A stretch of 44,421 nt of DNA from an uncultured Porphyromonadaceae bacterium. GTDB lineage: Bacteria; Bacteroidota; Bacteroidia; Bacteroidales; Muribaculaceae. The notes under the pieces are model-generated. The model had not been told where the DNA came from. It searched no databases and was given only the letters and a program-made list of their open reading frames with translations. The DNA lies in the NCBI GenBank assembly GCA_947177035.1, contig CAMWSS010000020.1:1-44421 (forward strand), written 5' to 3'. The position numbers and the translations under genes are program-made. Shown piece after piece: positions 31,721 through 40,249 of this stretch (positions within the stretch are counted from its first letter, which is position 1; each line of letters begins with the position of its first letter).

Positions 31721-32320
31721 TTATTGTTTGATGACGGCGCGTATGGCCGGTAGGATCAGCGCGAGGGTGGTGTCGGGGTCCAGCCGGTGTCCGCCTTCAA
31801 AGTCTGTGAAGTCGGTGTAGTGGGCCAGATATTCGTCTTTGCAGTTGACAACGTCGTCGTGGAGTCCGAAAAAAGCCTGCACAAGTTCCGGCCTGTCGCC
31901 CCACGGTGCGATGAATCCGAATTTCGGGTCGAATTGTCGGGCTTCGGCTTCTTCCATTTTTTTGCACATGCGTTCGGTCACTTCAAATGATGTGGCGCCG
32001 TCTTTGCGGCTGTTGTGGAACGGAAGGCGTTCGCCGCAGTGTCTGCGCATGATTTTTGACGAGTGGAACGATGGGTTGACCAGGATCCGGTGCCAGCCTC
32101 GGAACAGCTGGGCATAGAATGCGCCTTGTGAGGTGCCGACAACGACGTCGCCCTGCCGGAGCGTTGCGGCAATGTTGCGCATTGTGATCAATGCCTGTTC
32201 CGGCTGGACGGGTATGTCGGGCGACATGACATCATGGCCTTTCAGCGACCGCCGCAGGCGTTGGGCCGTTGTTGATGATCCTGCTGACTGGAATCCGTGG
32301 AGGTAGATTATTTTAGCCAT
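31721..32320 (-). CDS. YqiA/UPF0227-like alpha/beta hydrolase
   Basis: Small cytoplasmic hydrolase, 199 aa. It starts MAKIIYLHGFQSAGSS (oxyanion region) and has the nucleophile elbow GTSQG (Ser64), a likely acid at Asp155-Asp156 (GLHDD) and the catalytic His178 (EGGHRL), matching the YqiA-type esterases. The start at 32320 is chosen because MAKIIYLHGF is the family start; a longer open frame to 32647 overlaps the HEAT gene and has low-complexity sequence. It overlaps that gene by 13 nt, and porE starts 27 nt after its stop. The substrate is unknown. Confidence 0.85.
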   Translation of the reverse strand: MAKIIYLHGFQSAGSSTTAQRLRRSLKGHDVMSPDIPVQPEQALITMRNIAATLRQGDVVVGTSQGAFYAQLFRGWHRILVNPSFHSSKIMRRHCGERLPFHNSRKDGATSFEVTERMCKKMEEAEARQFDPKFGFIAPWGDRPELVQAFFGLHDDVVNCKDEYLAHYTDFTDFEGGHRLDPDTTLALILPAIRAVIKQ

Positions 32321-32820
32321 TGCAGTTCTTCGTTGATCTGGCGGATTATTCCCGCTGTGAGGTGATGGTCGGGGGTGTTTTTGATGACGCTTGATGCGGC
32401 GTCGGCCGAAGCCGGCATGAGGTTGAGCAGGAGGCGAAGGGCGGCATAGCGCATGAGCGGGTCGGTCGATTCGGCCATCCGTATGGCCGTCGGGGCGGCT
32501 TCCGGCTGATGGCGCAGCAGCCGGTGGCACAGTATGTCGGCTTCTTCGACTGATTTTATTTGCTCCAGCCATTGTGGGCGCTGAGCTTCGTGGGGACACA
32601 CCAGCGGCGCGAGCAGGCGCGATTCGCGACAGTCGGCGTCGGCCCACAGTGCGTCGGCCAGGGCCTCGTCTTTGCCGGCCTTTGCGGCAATTTCCATGAG
32701 CTGAGGCAGGTTGAGGCCGAAGATCAGTCTGTGGGGTGTGGCGGTCTGTTGCTTGAGAGTGTCGGCCAGCAGTCCGTTGCGCAGGGCGAAGAACTGTTGT
32801 TTGGCTTCGCGCAGTTCCAT
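32308..32820 (-). CDS. HEAT-repeat / DNA alkylation repeat-like protein
   Basis: Protein of 170 aa made of paired helices. The pattern LADALWADADCRESRLLAPLV..PQWLEQIKSVEEADILCHRLL resembles AlkD/DNA alkylation repeat proteins (Asp-rich helix, RExRxLA, then W...I.S.xxxD.LC). It is shorter than AlkD (about 230 aa) and lacks several of its DNA-binding residues as far as I can judge, so glycosylase activity is not claimed. The start ATG overlaps the hisS stop by one base (TAATG), so translation is coupled to hisS. HEAT proteins can also act as scaffolds. Confidence 0.6.
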   Translation of the reverse strand: MELREAKQQFFALRNGLLADTLKQQTATPHRLIFGLNLPQLMEIAAKAGKDEALADALWADADCRESRLLAPLVCPHEAQRPQWLEQIKSVEEADILCHRLLRHQPEAAPTAIRMAESTDPLMRYAALRLLLNLMPASADAASSVIKNTPDHHLTAGIIRQINEELQWLK

Positions 32821-34178
32821 TATGAAAGGAGTGATGCGATGGCTTCGTCGATGGTCAGAAGTGACTGTTGGCCGGTCTGCATGTTCTTTAATGTCAGTTT
32901 GTTTTCGGCCAGTTCCTGTTCGCCGACGATGGCCACGAATGGGATGGCGCGGTTGTCGGCATAGCACATCTGTTTTTTCATTTTTGCGGCGTCGGGGTAG
33001 ATTTCGGCGGCGATTCCAGCCTGGCGCATGGATTTGACGAATGATGCCGATGCTGCGGCTTCGTCGTGTCCGAGGTTGAGGAATAGAATTTTTGAGCCGC
33101 TGAGCATTGATGCGGGGTAGAGGTCGAGCGTGTTGAGCACGTCGTATATGCGGTCTGCTCCGAAGCTTATTCCGACTCCGCTGATTCCGGGCATGCCGAA
33201 TACTCCGGTGAGGTTGTCGTAACGTCCGCCGCCGGTTATGCTGCCGATGGCCACGTCTTTAGCTTTTACTTCGATGATGGCGCCGGTGTAGTAGTTCAGT
33301 CCTCGGGCCAGGCTGACGTCGAGTTCGAGTTCGGCGCGGAGTCCGAGGCGGTCGGATTCGGCAATGATGTATTCCAGTTCTTCCACGCCTTTTGATCCGG
33401 TTTCGCTTTGTGCCAGCAGGGTGCGCAGGGCAGCGAGTCGTTCTGCCGGAGATCCGCTGATGGCGAGGATCGGAGTGAGGGCCTCGATCGCGCCGGCACT
33501 CAGTCCGCGTTCGGTCAGTTCAGTTTTGACGTTGTCGAGTCCGATTTTGTCGATTTTGTCGATGGCGACTGTTATGTCGATCAGTTTGTCGGGTTCGCCG
33601 ATGATTTCGGCTATTCCGGCCAGGATCTTGCGGTTGTTGAGTTTGATGGTTATGCGTATGCCGAGGCGGGCAAACACTTCGTCGACCATCTGCAGGAGTT
33701 CGACTTCGTTGAGCAGGGAGTCTGATCCGATTACGTCGGCGTCGCATTGATAGAATTCGCGGTAGCGTCCTTTTTGCGGTCGGTCGGCGCGCCATACCGG
33801 CTGGATCTGGTATCGTTTGAATGGGAATTGCAGTTCGTTGCGGTGTTGGACGACAAAGCGGGCAAATGGCACGGTGAGGTCATAGCGCAATCCTTTTTCG
33901 CAGATTTGTGAAGTCAGTTTGCCGATGTTTTCCGTTTCGATCAGCGACCGGTCCACACCGTTGAGGCAGTTTCCGGAGTTCAATATCTTGAACAGCAGTT
34001 TGTCTCCTTCTTCGCCGTATTTTCCCATCAGTGTGGAGAGGTTTTCCATGGCCGGAGTTTCGATGGGCTGATATCCGAAGAGAGAAAACACGGAGCGGAT
34101 GGTGTCGAAGATATAGTTGCGCCTGGCCATTTCGCAGGCGGAGAAGTCGCGGGTTCCTTTGGGTATGGAGGGTTTCAT
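32820..34178 (-). CDS. hisS: Histidyl-tRNA synthetase
   Basis: Class II aminoacyl-tRNA synthetase, 452 aa, charging tRNA(His). Motif 1 begins [19 protein letters not shown]. Motif 2 is [32 protein letters not shown] in pieces. The His-specific motif [15 protein letters not shown] and motif 3 region [24 protein letters not shown] are present. The C-terminal anticodon-binding domain spans about 365-452 ([12 protein letters not shown]). It heads a five-gene minus-strand operon (HEAT protein, hydrolase, PorE-like, GSCFA) with a good promoter upstream. Confidence 0.97.
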   Translation of the reverse strand: MKPSIPKGTRDFSACEMARRNYIFDTIRSVFSLFGYQPIETPAMENLSTLMGKYGEEGDKLLFKILNSGNCLNGVDRSLIETENIGKLTSQICEKGLRYDLTVPFARFVVQHRNELQFPFKRYQIQPVWRADRPQKGRYREFYQCDADVIGSDSLLNEVELLQMVDEVFARLGIRITIKLNNRKILAGIAEIIGEPDKLIDITVAIDKIDKIGLDNVKTELTERGLSAGAIEALTPILAISGSPAERLAALRTLLAQSETGSKGVEELEYIIAESDRLGLRAELELDVSLARGLNYYTGAIIEVKAKDVAIGSITGGGRYDNLTGVFGMPGISGVGISFGADRIYDVLNTLDLYPASMLSGSKILFLNLGHDEAAASASFVKSMRQAGIAAEIYPDAAKMKKQMCYADNRAIPFVAIVGEQELAENKLTLKNMQTGQQSLLTIDEAIASLLS

Positions 34179-34206
34179 TTTATATAGCTATAAGAATATT
34201 TTTCTG

Positions 34207-34236
34207 CAAAAATAACAATTTTCCGACAGCTTAGCA
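34207..34236 (-). promoter_or_regulatory. Promoter of hisS
   Basis: Minus strand: TTTG (34236-34233), 18-nt spacer, TATTTTTG (34214-34207), 28 nt before the ATG. Confidence 0.65.
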
Positions 34237-34285
34237 AATTTTCGCCGGAATTGCCTGGTTGATCGATCGTTGCGGGGCTGCGGCG

Positions 34286-35404
34286 TCAGAGTTTGATGTA
34301 TATGCGCCGGCGGTATAATATGAGGCCGACCAGATAGCAGGCGGTCACTACCAGCAGTGAGTATATCAGTGACGGCATTGCCGAGCCGGATCCAAAGAGG
34401 GGATGCAGCAGGCTGTTGTATAGCGCGGCCGGGAGTGATGACTGGCCGACGGGGATTTCCCAGAGCAGGCATCCGAGCAGGGAGCTGAGCACATAGAGGG
34501 CGAGCGGGTTGACTCCGAACACGCGGAATGGCTGAGTCATCCACGGGCGAGTGGCTTTGCGGATGTCGATCAGGTAGATGAGGATGCCGAGCAGTGATGC
34601 GCCCATGCCGCATGAGATCATGACGAATGTCGGTGACCAGACTTTTTTGTTGATCGGGATTCCGGCGCTCAGTGCGAAGCCGGCTATGGTGAGAGCTGCG
34701 CCGACGAGCAGGAGCCGGGTTATGTCGCCGTTTTTTTCGGCGAGGGTGCGTCCGCACAGGTAGCCGATGAGCACGTGGGCCACTGAAGGCAGCAGGCCGA
34801 GCAGTCCTTCGGGGTCGAGCGCTATGCGGCCTCCGGGCACCCAGTCATGATAGATGTGGTCTGAGCCGAAGATCGCGAGGTCGACTTTTGAGACTATGTT
34901 TTCGATTGAAGGTTCGAAGCCTTTGAACATCAGCAGGATGATGGAGTAGGCGATGAGGAGCAGCGCCACGACGATACGCAGTCTGCGGCGGCTGAGCCAG
35001 AGGGCGAGCAGCGAGGCGATTCCATAGCTGAAGGCCAGGCGAGGCAGCACTCCGGTGAAGCGCAATGTGCTGAAGTCGAGTCCGCTGATGGCTCCGGAGA
35101 TGTCTTTTTCGGCGAGGTCGAGCAGAGTGCCGACGAGGAATATCAGCATGGTGCGGCGCAGAATTTTTTTGATCGCGATGGCTGAGGGTTGAAAGTCAAA
35201 CCGGCGCAGCGACAGGCTGATGCTGACGCCCATGATGAACATGAAGAATGGGAAAACGAGGTCGGCGGCAGTCAGTCCGTTCCATAGGGCGTGTTGCAGC
35301 TGGGAGTAGACTGGTGTGCCCCACAGGGCGGTGTTGACCATGATCATCAGCACGATTGTGAGTCCGCGCATCACGTCGAGCGCCTCAAGTCGTCGGTTTT
35401 TCAT
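34286..35404 (-). CDS. Membrane acyltransferase-like protein (DUF5009/HGSNAT-like)
   Basis: Polytopic inner-membrane protein of 372 aa with about 10 hydrophobic helices. It opens RRLEALDVMRGLTIVLMIMVN and has FPFFMFIMGVSISLSLRR, the pattern of bacterial relatives of lysosomal heparan-alpha-glucosaminide N-acetyltransferase. The GLLGLLPSVAHVLIGYLCG segment is also typical. In Bacteroidetes these may acetylate sugars at the membrane; the substrate is unknown. The start at 35404 overlaps the glycosyltransferase stop by 4 nt (ATGA). The longer open frame starts inside that gene. It is the last gene of a four-gene minus-strand operon. Confidence 0.85.
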   Translation of the reverse strand: MKNRRLEALDVMRGLTIVLMIMVNTALWGTPVYSQLQHALWNGLTAADLVFPFFMFIMGVSISLSLRRFDFQPSAIAIKKILRRTMLIFLVGTLLDLAEKDISGAISGLDFSTLRFTGVLPRLAFSYGIASLLALWLSRRRLRIVVALLLIAYSIILLMFKGFEPSIENIVSKVDLAIFGSDHIYHDWVPGGRIALDPEGLLGLLPSVAHVLIGYLCGRTLAEKNGDITRLLLVGAALTIAGFALSAGIPINKKVWSPTFVMISCGMGASLLGILIYLIDIRKATRPWMTQPFRVFGVNPLALYVLSSLLGCLLWEIPVGQSSLPAALYNSLLHPLFGSGSAMPSLIYSLLVVTACYLVGLILYRRRIYIKL

Positions 35405-36186
35405 TTGGGGTTGTAGGGTCTGATGGTTTTGTTGATGCGTCGCCGTCCGGAAGAGAAGGCCCATTTGGCGAAGTATTTCAGCATGTTGCAGATGTGGATG
35501 CGGAGCATTCTGCCTGAGGAGTATGATGCAGCCGCGTGGGCGTGGGTGATGCTGACGGCGGGGTAGTAGAGTATGATGCCGCGTTGGTGCATGCGTCGCG
35601 ACAGGTCAATGTCTTCGGGATACATGAAGAAGCGTTCGTCGAATCCTCCGATGGCTTGTGCGTCGGCCGTCCGCAGGAGCATGAAGCATCCTGTCTGGTA
35701 GGGGACGGCCATCGGTTTGTCGAGATCGCGGTCCATGAGCATGTATCGCCGGTTGGCTTTGCGGATCAGCGCCGGGAAGAATCGCCGTCCCATCAGGATC
35801 AATGGCGACGGGAGCAGGCGTGAGGAATATTGCGGAGTGCCGTCGGAGAGGAGTACCCGTGGCTGGATCTGCACGATTTCCGGGTTGCGCTCCATGACGT
35901 CGGTCAGTTCGTCAAGAATTTCGGGTTGGAAAAACACGTCGGCGTTGAGCACCAGATGGTATGGTTCTGATGTGCGCATCATGTCGGCGTTGTGGGCCGC
36001 GCCGAATCCGGGATTTGGCAGCGGTATGTAGTCCAGGTTTCGTTCTCTGGCGAATGTCTTGAGGCGTTGTTCCTGGCCGTTGTCGATAATGGTTATGCGT
36101 TTGACTCTGGGCGATGTGAGTGACTGGAGGCAACGGTCAAGTTCCTGGGTGTCGGTGTGATATGTGCAGATTGATATTGAAATCAT
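35401..36186 (-). CDS. Glycosyltransferase family 2
   Basis: Inverting GT-A glycosyltransferase, 261 aa, like the rhamnosyl/N-acetylglucosaminyl transferases of cell-wall or polysaccharide synthesis. Visible: ISICTYHTDTQELDRCLQSL at the start, the nucleotide region IIDNGQE, NPGFGAAHNADMM (donor-binding loop), LNADVFF in the DxD position, and YPEDIDLSRRMHQRG (ED motif). The C-terminus is basic and hydrophobic (FAKWAFSSGRRR), suggesting membrane contact. It lies 3 nt after the GHL10 gene and overlaps the acyltransferase-like gene, which hints at a shared surface-glycan job. Confidence 0.9.
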   Translation of the reverse strand: MISISICTYHTDTQELDRCLQSLTSPRVKRITIIDNGQEQRLKTFARERNLDYIPLPNPGFGAAHNADMMRTSEPYHLVLNADVFFQPEILDELTDVMERNPEIVQIQPRVLLSDGTPQYSSRLLPSPLILMGRRFFPALIRKANRRYMLMDRDLDKPMAVPYQTGCFMLLRTADAQAIGGFDERFFMYPEDIDLSRRMHQRGIILYYPAVSITHAHAAASYSSGRMLRIHICNMLKYFAKWAFSSGRRRINKTIRPYNPK

Positions 36187-36189
36187 TTT

Positions 36190-37632
36190 TCATGGAATGT
36201 AAACCGGCATGGCCGGCGCGGATTCACCGTTGGCGTAATCAAGCGCTGTTATGACATAGTAGCCTGACGTTGTCGGGGTGAATTCCGGGGAATATGTTAT
36301 GCCGACGATGGCGCCCGGATCGTCGATGTCGATCATTTCGGGGTCGTCGAATCGGTATATGACCCATTTTCTCGCGTCGGGTGTTTTTTTCCAGTGTAGC
36401 CGGCCGTTGGAGAATGTCGGGTCGGATGGTTTGTCGGCGGGTTCAACGTGCAGCCACAGGTATTCGGGCACCAGCGCCGGCTTGGAGTATGCTCCGGCGC
36501 GGAGTTTTTCGGATATCGCGTCAAGATTGCCGGCATACCACCAGCAGTTGCCCTGTATTTCGTCGGCTTGTGCCGTCATGGCCAGTTTGTCGGCGAGTTC
36601 GCCGGCGTCGGCTGTTTTTTTTACGTCTTGTCCGATGTATACGTGGCGGCCTCGTCCGTTTTCGGCCCACCATGCGCACAGGGTGCGGTAGGATGCCCGG
36701 CGGTGGTCTATTTCCCAATACAGCTGCGGGATCTGATAGTCTATCCATCCTTTTTCGGCCCAGGAGGGAACGTCGGCATAGAGGTCGTCGTAGTTCTGCA
36801 GGCCTGACGTTTCGCTTCCGCGTTTGTCGGACGTTTTGTTGCGCCAGATGCCGAATGGGCTTATGCCGAATCGGACCCAGGGTTTGACGGTCGATATGGC
36901 CGTGTGGACCTGTTCGATAAGTTTGTCGACGTTTTGTCGTCTCCAGTCGCCGAGCGTTAGTTTTGATCCTGATTCGCGGTAGTGTTTGTGGTCGGCGAAT
37001 TTTTCAGCTCCGTTGGGGTATGGATAGAAGTAGTCGTCGAAGTGTATGCCGTCAACGTCATAGCGGGTCACGATGTCGGTTACCACTTCTACTATGTGGT
37101 GTCTGTTTTCTTCCAGGGCGGGGTTGAAGTAGAGTCTGCGGTTGAATGTGACGTAACGTTCGGGGTGTTGCTTTGTGAAGTGGTTGTCGGGCAGTTTTTC
37201 GTTCGGCGAAGCAGTGACCCGGTATGGGTTGATCCAGGCGTGGAGTTCCATTCCGCGGGCGTGGCATTCGTCGATCATGAACTGCAGCGGGTCCCACAGC
37301 GGTTGTGGCGCAGTTCCGTTCCGGCCGGTCAGATGGCGGCTCCAGGGTTCGATTTCGGAGATGAAGAAAGCATCGGCCGACGGGCGCACCTGAAAGATGA
37401 CGGCGTTGATGCCAGCGCGGTGAAGGCGGTCGAGCATGGCTTTCAGTTCGCTCTGGTTCTGGCTGGAATTCCGGCGTTGATATTGTTCCTGGAATACGGT
37501 CTGGATCCACGCGCCACGGAAGTCACGTTTTGGTCCCGGGGCCGACGGGTGTGCGGCCGTCAGCCACAGGACGCAGAATGTGGCGGAGATGATGATGCGT
37601 CGAAGCGGATTATTTGCCGAAAATCGAGGCAT
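36190..37632 (-). CDS. GHL10-type family glycoside hydrolase (YddW-like)
   Basis: Exported protein of 480 aa. N-terminal hydrophobic helix (residues 10-28) followed by the glycosyl-hydrolase-like-10 domain: KRDFRGAWIQTV, NAVIFQVRPSADAFF, PWSRHLTGRNG, MELHAWINPYR, DGIHFDDYFYPYP, and WVRFGISPFGIW, all typical of DUF187/GHL10 proteins. The C-terminal 90 residues resemble a fibronectin type III domain. The start at 37632 (MPRFSANNPLRR) gives a normal signal anchor; it overlaps the TPR gene stop by 23 nt. The open frame upstream to 37947 is antisense-like sequence within that gene. The polysaccharide target is not known. Confidence 0.85.
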   Translation of the reverse strand: MPRFSANNPLRRIIISATFCVLWLTAAHPSAPGPKRDFRGAWIQTVFQEQYQRRNSSQNQSELKAMLDRLHRAGINAVIFQVRPSADAFFISEIEPWSRHLTGRNGTAPQPLWDPLQFMIDECHARGMELHAWINPYRVTASPNEKLPDNHFTKQHPERYVTFNRRLYFNPALEENRHHIVEVVTDIVTRYDVDGIHFDDYFYPYPNGAEKFADHKHYRESGSKLTLGDWRRQNVDKLIEQVHTAISTVKPWVRFGISPFGIWRNKTSDKRGSETSGLQNYDDLYADVPSWAEKGWIDYQIPQLYWEIDHRRASYRTLCAWWAENGRGRHVYIGQDVKKTADAGELADKLAMTAQADEIQGNCWWYAGNLDAISEKLRAGAYSKPALVPEYLWLHVEPADKPSDPTFSNGRLHWKKTPDARKWVIYRFDDPEMIDIDDPGAIVGITYSPEFTPTTSGYYVITALDYANGESAPAMPVYIP

Positions 37633-39226
37633 GTGAGTCAAGCAGTTCTTTGAACCGTGGAAGTGAGCGGAGTGGCGCGACGTTGATGCGGGCGTCTGAA
37701 TTGCTGGTCCAGTCGTGGTAGTTGGCATAGCCGAGTTCCAGCGCTTTTTCCATGCATTCGAGGGCGCGCTCTTTGCGTCCGGCCCAGGCATAGAAGCAGG
37801 CGCCGAGGTAGTGTGCGCGTCCGTCATAGTCGGGTTGTGACAGGCATTCGTCCATCCAAGCCGTTGCTCTTGGTGTTTCTCCGGCGAAGAGGCGTGCGAA
37901 GCCGAGCATTGAGCCGATGCGTTCGCTGTGGTCGAGTCCAAGGTCAATGACGCGGGTGTAGTAGTTTTTGGCTGTGGCGGGCTGGTTGAGGAAGTCGTTG
38001 AGAATCCATGCGCGATAGAAGTATGTCATGGGGTTGTAGGGCTCGTTCATGAGCACTTCTCCGACAATTGCCTGGGCATCGTCGTATTGCTTCAGCGCCA
38101 GTTGAGCCATTGCTTTGGCCATGAGCGCTTCGCTTGAATCGGGGTTGAAGTCCAGCGCGCGTTCGGCCGACTGGAGCGCACGCTCGTTGTCGTCGAGTGC
38201 CAGCAGGATTTTGGAGCGGACGGCATAGTAGTGGGCCACGTCGTCATCTTCGTCGTATTTTGTGATTGCCAGTTCGATGTTGTCGAGTGCCGTGGGGTAG
38301 TCGCCGAGCGCATGGTGGCATTCGGCCAGCAGGGTGTAAAGTCCGGCGTAGTTGTAGAGGTTGTTGTCGATGATGTGGCTGAAATCTTTGATGGCCGACA
38401 CATAGTGATAGTGTGCGGCGGCGATGGATCCGCGGAGCCAGTAGTATAGAGGGGTGCGGGGTGCGGTTTTGATGGCGTTGCTCAGTCCGGTCATGACGGC
38501 GGCATAGTTTCCATTGGCCATTTCCACCAGTTTCGGCAGGGCCAGGGGGTCGGATGAGTCGGTTGCGAGCGCGAGCAGCAGGTCGTCGACAGCTCCGTTG
38601 TAGTCACCCATCAGTTGTTTTACTTCGGCCCGTCCGACAAACACGGCGCTTTGAGCCGGAGATAGTCCCGTTGCCATTTCGCAGTATTCATTGGCCATGC
38701 CGATGTTTTGTTCTTTGGCGGCTATGCGGGCCAGTCCGAACAGGGCTTCTGTGCTCCGCGGATTCATGCGGCGCAGGCGCTCATAGTCGGCTTTGGCGGC
38801 CGACATGTTGTCCAGTTCCAGATGAAGGTCAGCCCGCATTTGCAGTGCGGCCGAGTTTGAGGGGTCGATTGTGATCGCCTGGTTGATGTCGTCGAGTGCC
38901 TGGGTGTATCGTTTCAGTTGCCAGTATGAAGCGGAGCGCAGTGCATATATCGGGAAGAGCAGCTCGGTGTCTGTTTCCGGGCAGTATTTTACGGCGCGGT
39001 CAAGGTCGTCGAGTGCTTTGAGGTATTCTTCGTGGTGGTAGTAGTCGTTGGCGCGGCGATATAGTACTTCATAGTCGCGATAGTTTTCGCGAAGCATCTC
39101 TTCATAGGTGTTCATCACCGCGCGTGAGATGTTGTCGTAGGGTATTGCCGCCTGTGAGGCGGATGGTGCTGCGGTGGTTGTTGCGGCGGCAAAGATCAGG
39201 GCTATGATTGTTTTATTGAAATTCAT
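37610..39226 (-). CDS. Exported tetratricopeptide repeat protein
   Basis: Periplasmic or surface TPR protein of 538 aa. Signal peptide 1-27 (PSASQAAIP). The rest is a string of 34-residue TPR helices from about residue 50 to 520, for example YLKALDDLDRAVKYCP, YTQALDDINQAITIDPSN, YPTALDNIELAITKYDED and RALECMEKALELGYAN. TPR proteins bind partners; the partner is not indicated. It is the first gene of the operon with the GHL10 hydrolase, glycosyltransferase and acyltransferase-like genes. No convincing promoter on the minus strand was found in the 318-nt gap upstream. Confidence 0.85.
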   Translation of the reverse strand: MNFNKTIIALIFAAATTTAAPSASQAAIPYDNISRAVMNTYEEMLRENYRDYEVLYRRANDYYHHEEYLKALDDLDRAVKYCPETDTELLFPIYALRSASYWQLKRYTQALDDINQAITIDPSNSAALQMRADLHLELDNMSAAKADYERLRRMNPRSTEALFGLARIAAKEQNIGMANEYCEMATGLSPAQSAVFVGRAEVKQLMGDYNGAVDDLLLALATDSSDPLALPKLVEMANGNYAAVMTGLSNAIKTAPRTPLYYWLRGSIAAAHYHYVSAIKDFSHIIDNNLYNYAGLYTLLAECHHALGDYPTALDNIELAITKYDEDDDVAHYYAVRSKILLALDDNERALQSAERALDFNPDSSEALMAKAMAQLALKQYDDAQAIVGEVLMNEPYNPMTYFYRAWILNDFLNQPATAKNYYTRVIDLGLDHSERIGSMLGFARLFAGETPRATAWMDECLSQPDYDGRAHYLGACFYAWAGRKERALECMEKALELGYANYHDWTSNSDARINVAPLRSLPRFKELLDSHASIFGK

Positions 39227-39544
39227 AGGAAATGCTGGTTAGGGCTTGTTTAATAATAGATGTTACTGGCCGGGCGGTCAGTCACCGAGCATATTTTTGC
39301 TTGCGATGAGGGGGTTATGGGGTTTCATAACGACCGAAGTGCTATCGGAAATCTGCCGGCGAATGGCCGGACGGATGCATCATTCATCATAGACTTCTTT
39401 TGTCTTATTTTAGAAATTAGCGGTAGAGAGTTGTCTGATAATTAAGTTACCTTATGCTTCGCATTTTTTGCTGCTTTTCGTCTTGTGACGAAATCCGGCT
39501 CAAGCTATGCGACCCTGCCGGCAACTTTATTATTAAACAGGCTC
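39227..39544. other. 318-nt gap with hairpins and a plus-directed -7 box
   Basis: No gene is supported here. It contains a TATTTTTG box on the plus strand (39292-39299) that faces no plausible gene, and three small hairpins: GTTATG/CATAAC (39314-39331), a CCGGC/GCCGG stem near 39360, and TTTCGTC/GACGAAA with a TTGT loop (39476-39493). It separates rsmE from the TPR gene, both on the minus strand. A 61-codon frame at 39260-39445 has no recognisable content. Confidence 0.4.
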
Positions 39545-40249
39545 TTAGAGTTGGTTGATTATGTGGACCGTCGAAGCCGCAAACAATGCCGCGGTTTCGG
39601 TGCGCAGCCGGTTGTCGCCAAGAGTGACGGGGGTGAATCCGTGGTCGAGTGCCAGTTGCACTTCGTCGGGAGAGAAGTCGCCTTCGGGTCCGATGAGCAC
39701 GGCAGTGTCGGTTTGCGGAATGATCTGGCGGGCCAGCAGCAGGCGTTCGGATTCGTGGTCGCAGTGGCATATGAATTTCCGAGTGGCGTCGCATTCTGTG
39801 ATGAAGCGCTTTATCGGAGTCATTGCGTCAATTTCAGGCATCACGGATTTGAGCGATTGCTTCATGGCGCTGACGGCGATTTTGGTCAGGCGTTCGGTTT
39901 TCAGTTCGCGTCGTTCGGAGCGTGCGCACAGGAGCGGAACGAAGCGGTTGATTCCGACTTCGGTCAGTTTTTCCATAAGCCATTCCATTCGGTCGAGGTG
40001 TTTGGTCGGAGCCACTGCCAGGGTGAGCCGGTAGCTCCAAGGCAAGGGGTGGTCTGTTGTGTCGATCACTTCGACTGTTGCGTGCTTAGGGTGTGCCGAC
40101 AGGAGGCGGCAGTGATATAGCCGGCCTTTGCCGTCGGAGAGTTCAAGCTCGTCGCCGGGCTGCATGCGCAGCACTTTCACGCAGTGGTGAGAGTCAGATT
40201 CGGGAAGTATCGGGCTGACTGCTATGTCGGGGGCGTAGAACCGGATCAC
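39545..40249 (-). CDS. rsmE: 16S rRNA m3U1498 methyltransferase
   Basis: RsmE, 234 aa, methylates N3 of U1498 in 16S rRNA with S-adenosylmethionine; SPOUT fold with a deep knot. N-terminal PUA-like domain (HCVKVLRMQPGDELELSDGKG), then LTLAVAPTKHLDRMEWLMEKLTEVG, and the knot signatures VLIGPEGDFSPDEV and TLGDNRLRTETAAL. I choose GTG at 40249, because it overlaps the preceding MFS stop as GTGA and begins VIRFYAPDI-type family sequence; the open frame to 40330 lies within the MFS gene and has no homologous content. It is the last gene of the 44.1-39.5 kb operon. Confidence 0.93.
   Translation of the reverse strand: MIRFYAPDIAVSPILPESDSHHCVKVLRMQPGDELELSDGKGRLYHCRLLSAHPKHATVEVIDTTDHPLPWSYRLTLAVAPTKHLDRMEWLMEKLTEVGINRFVPLLCARSERRELKTERLTKIAVSAMKQSLKSVMPEIDAMTPIKRFITECDATRKFICHCDHESERLLLARQIIPQTDTAVLIGPEGDFSPDEVQLALDHGFTPVTLGDNRLRTETAALFAASTVHIINQL

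Noticed and set aside
39260-39445. A 61-codon plus-strand frame in the gap upstream of the TPR gene
   Set aside because: A -7 box lies inside rather than before it, and the peptide has no motif; treated as chance.
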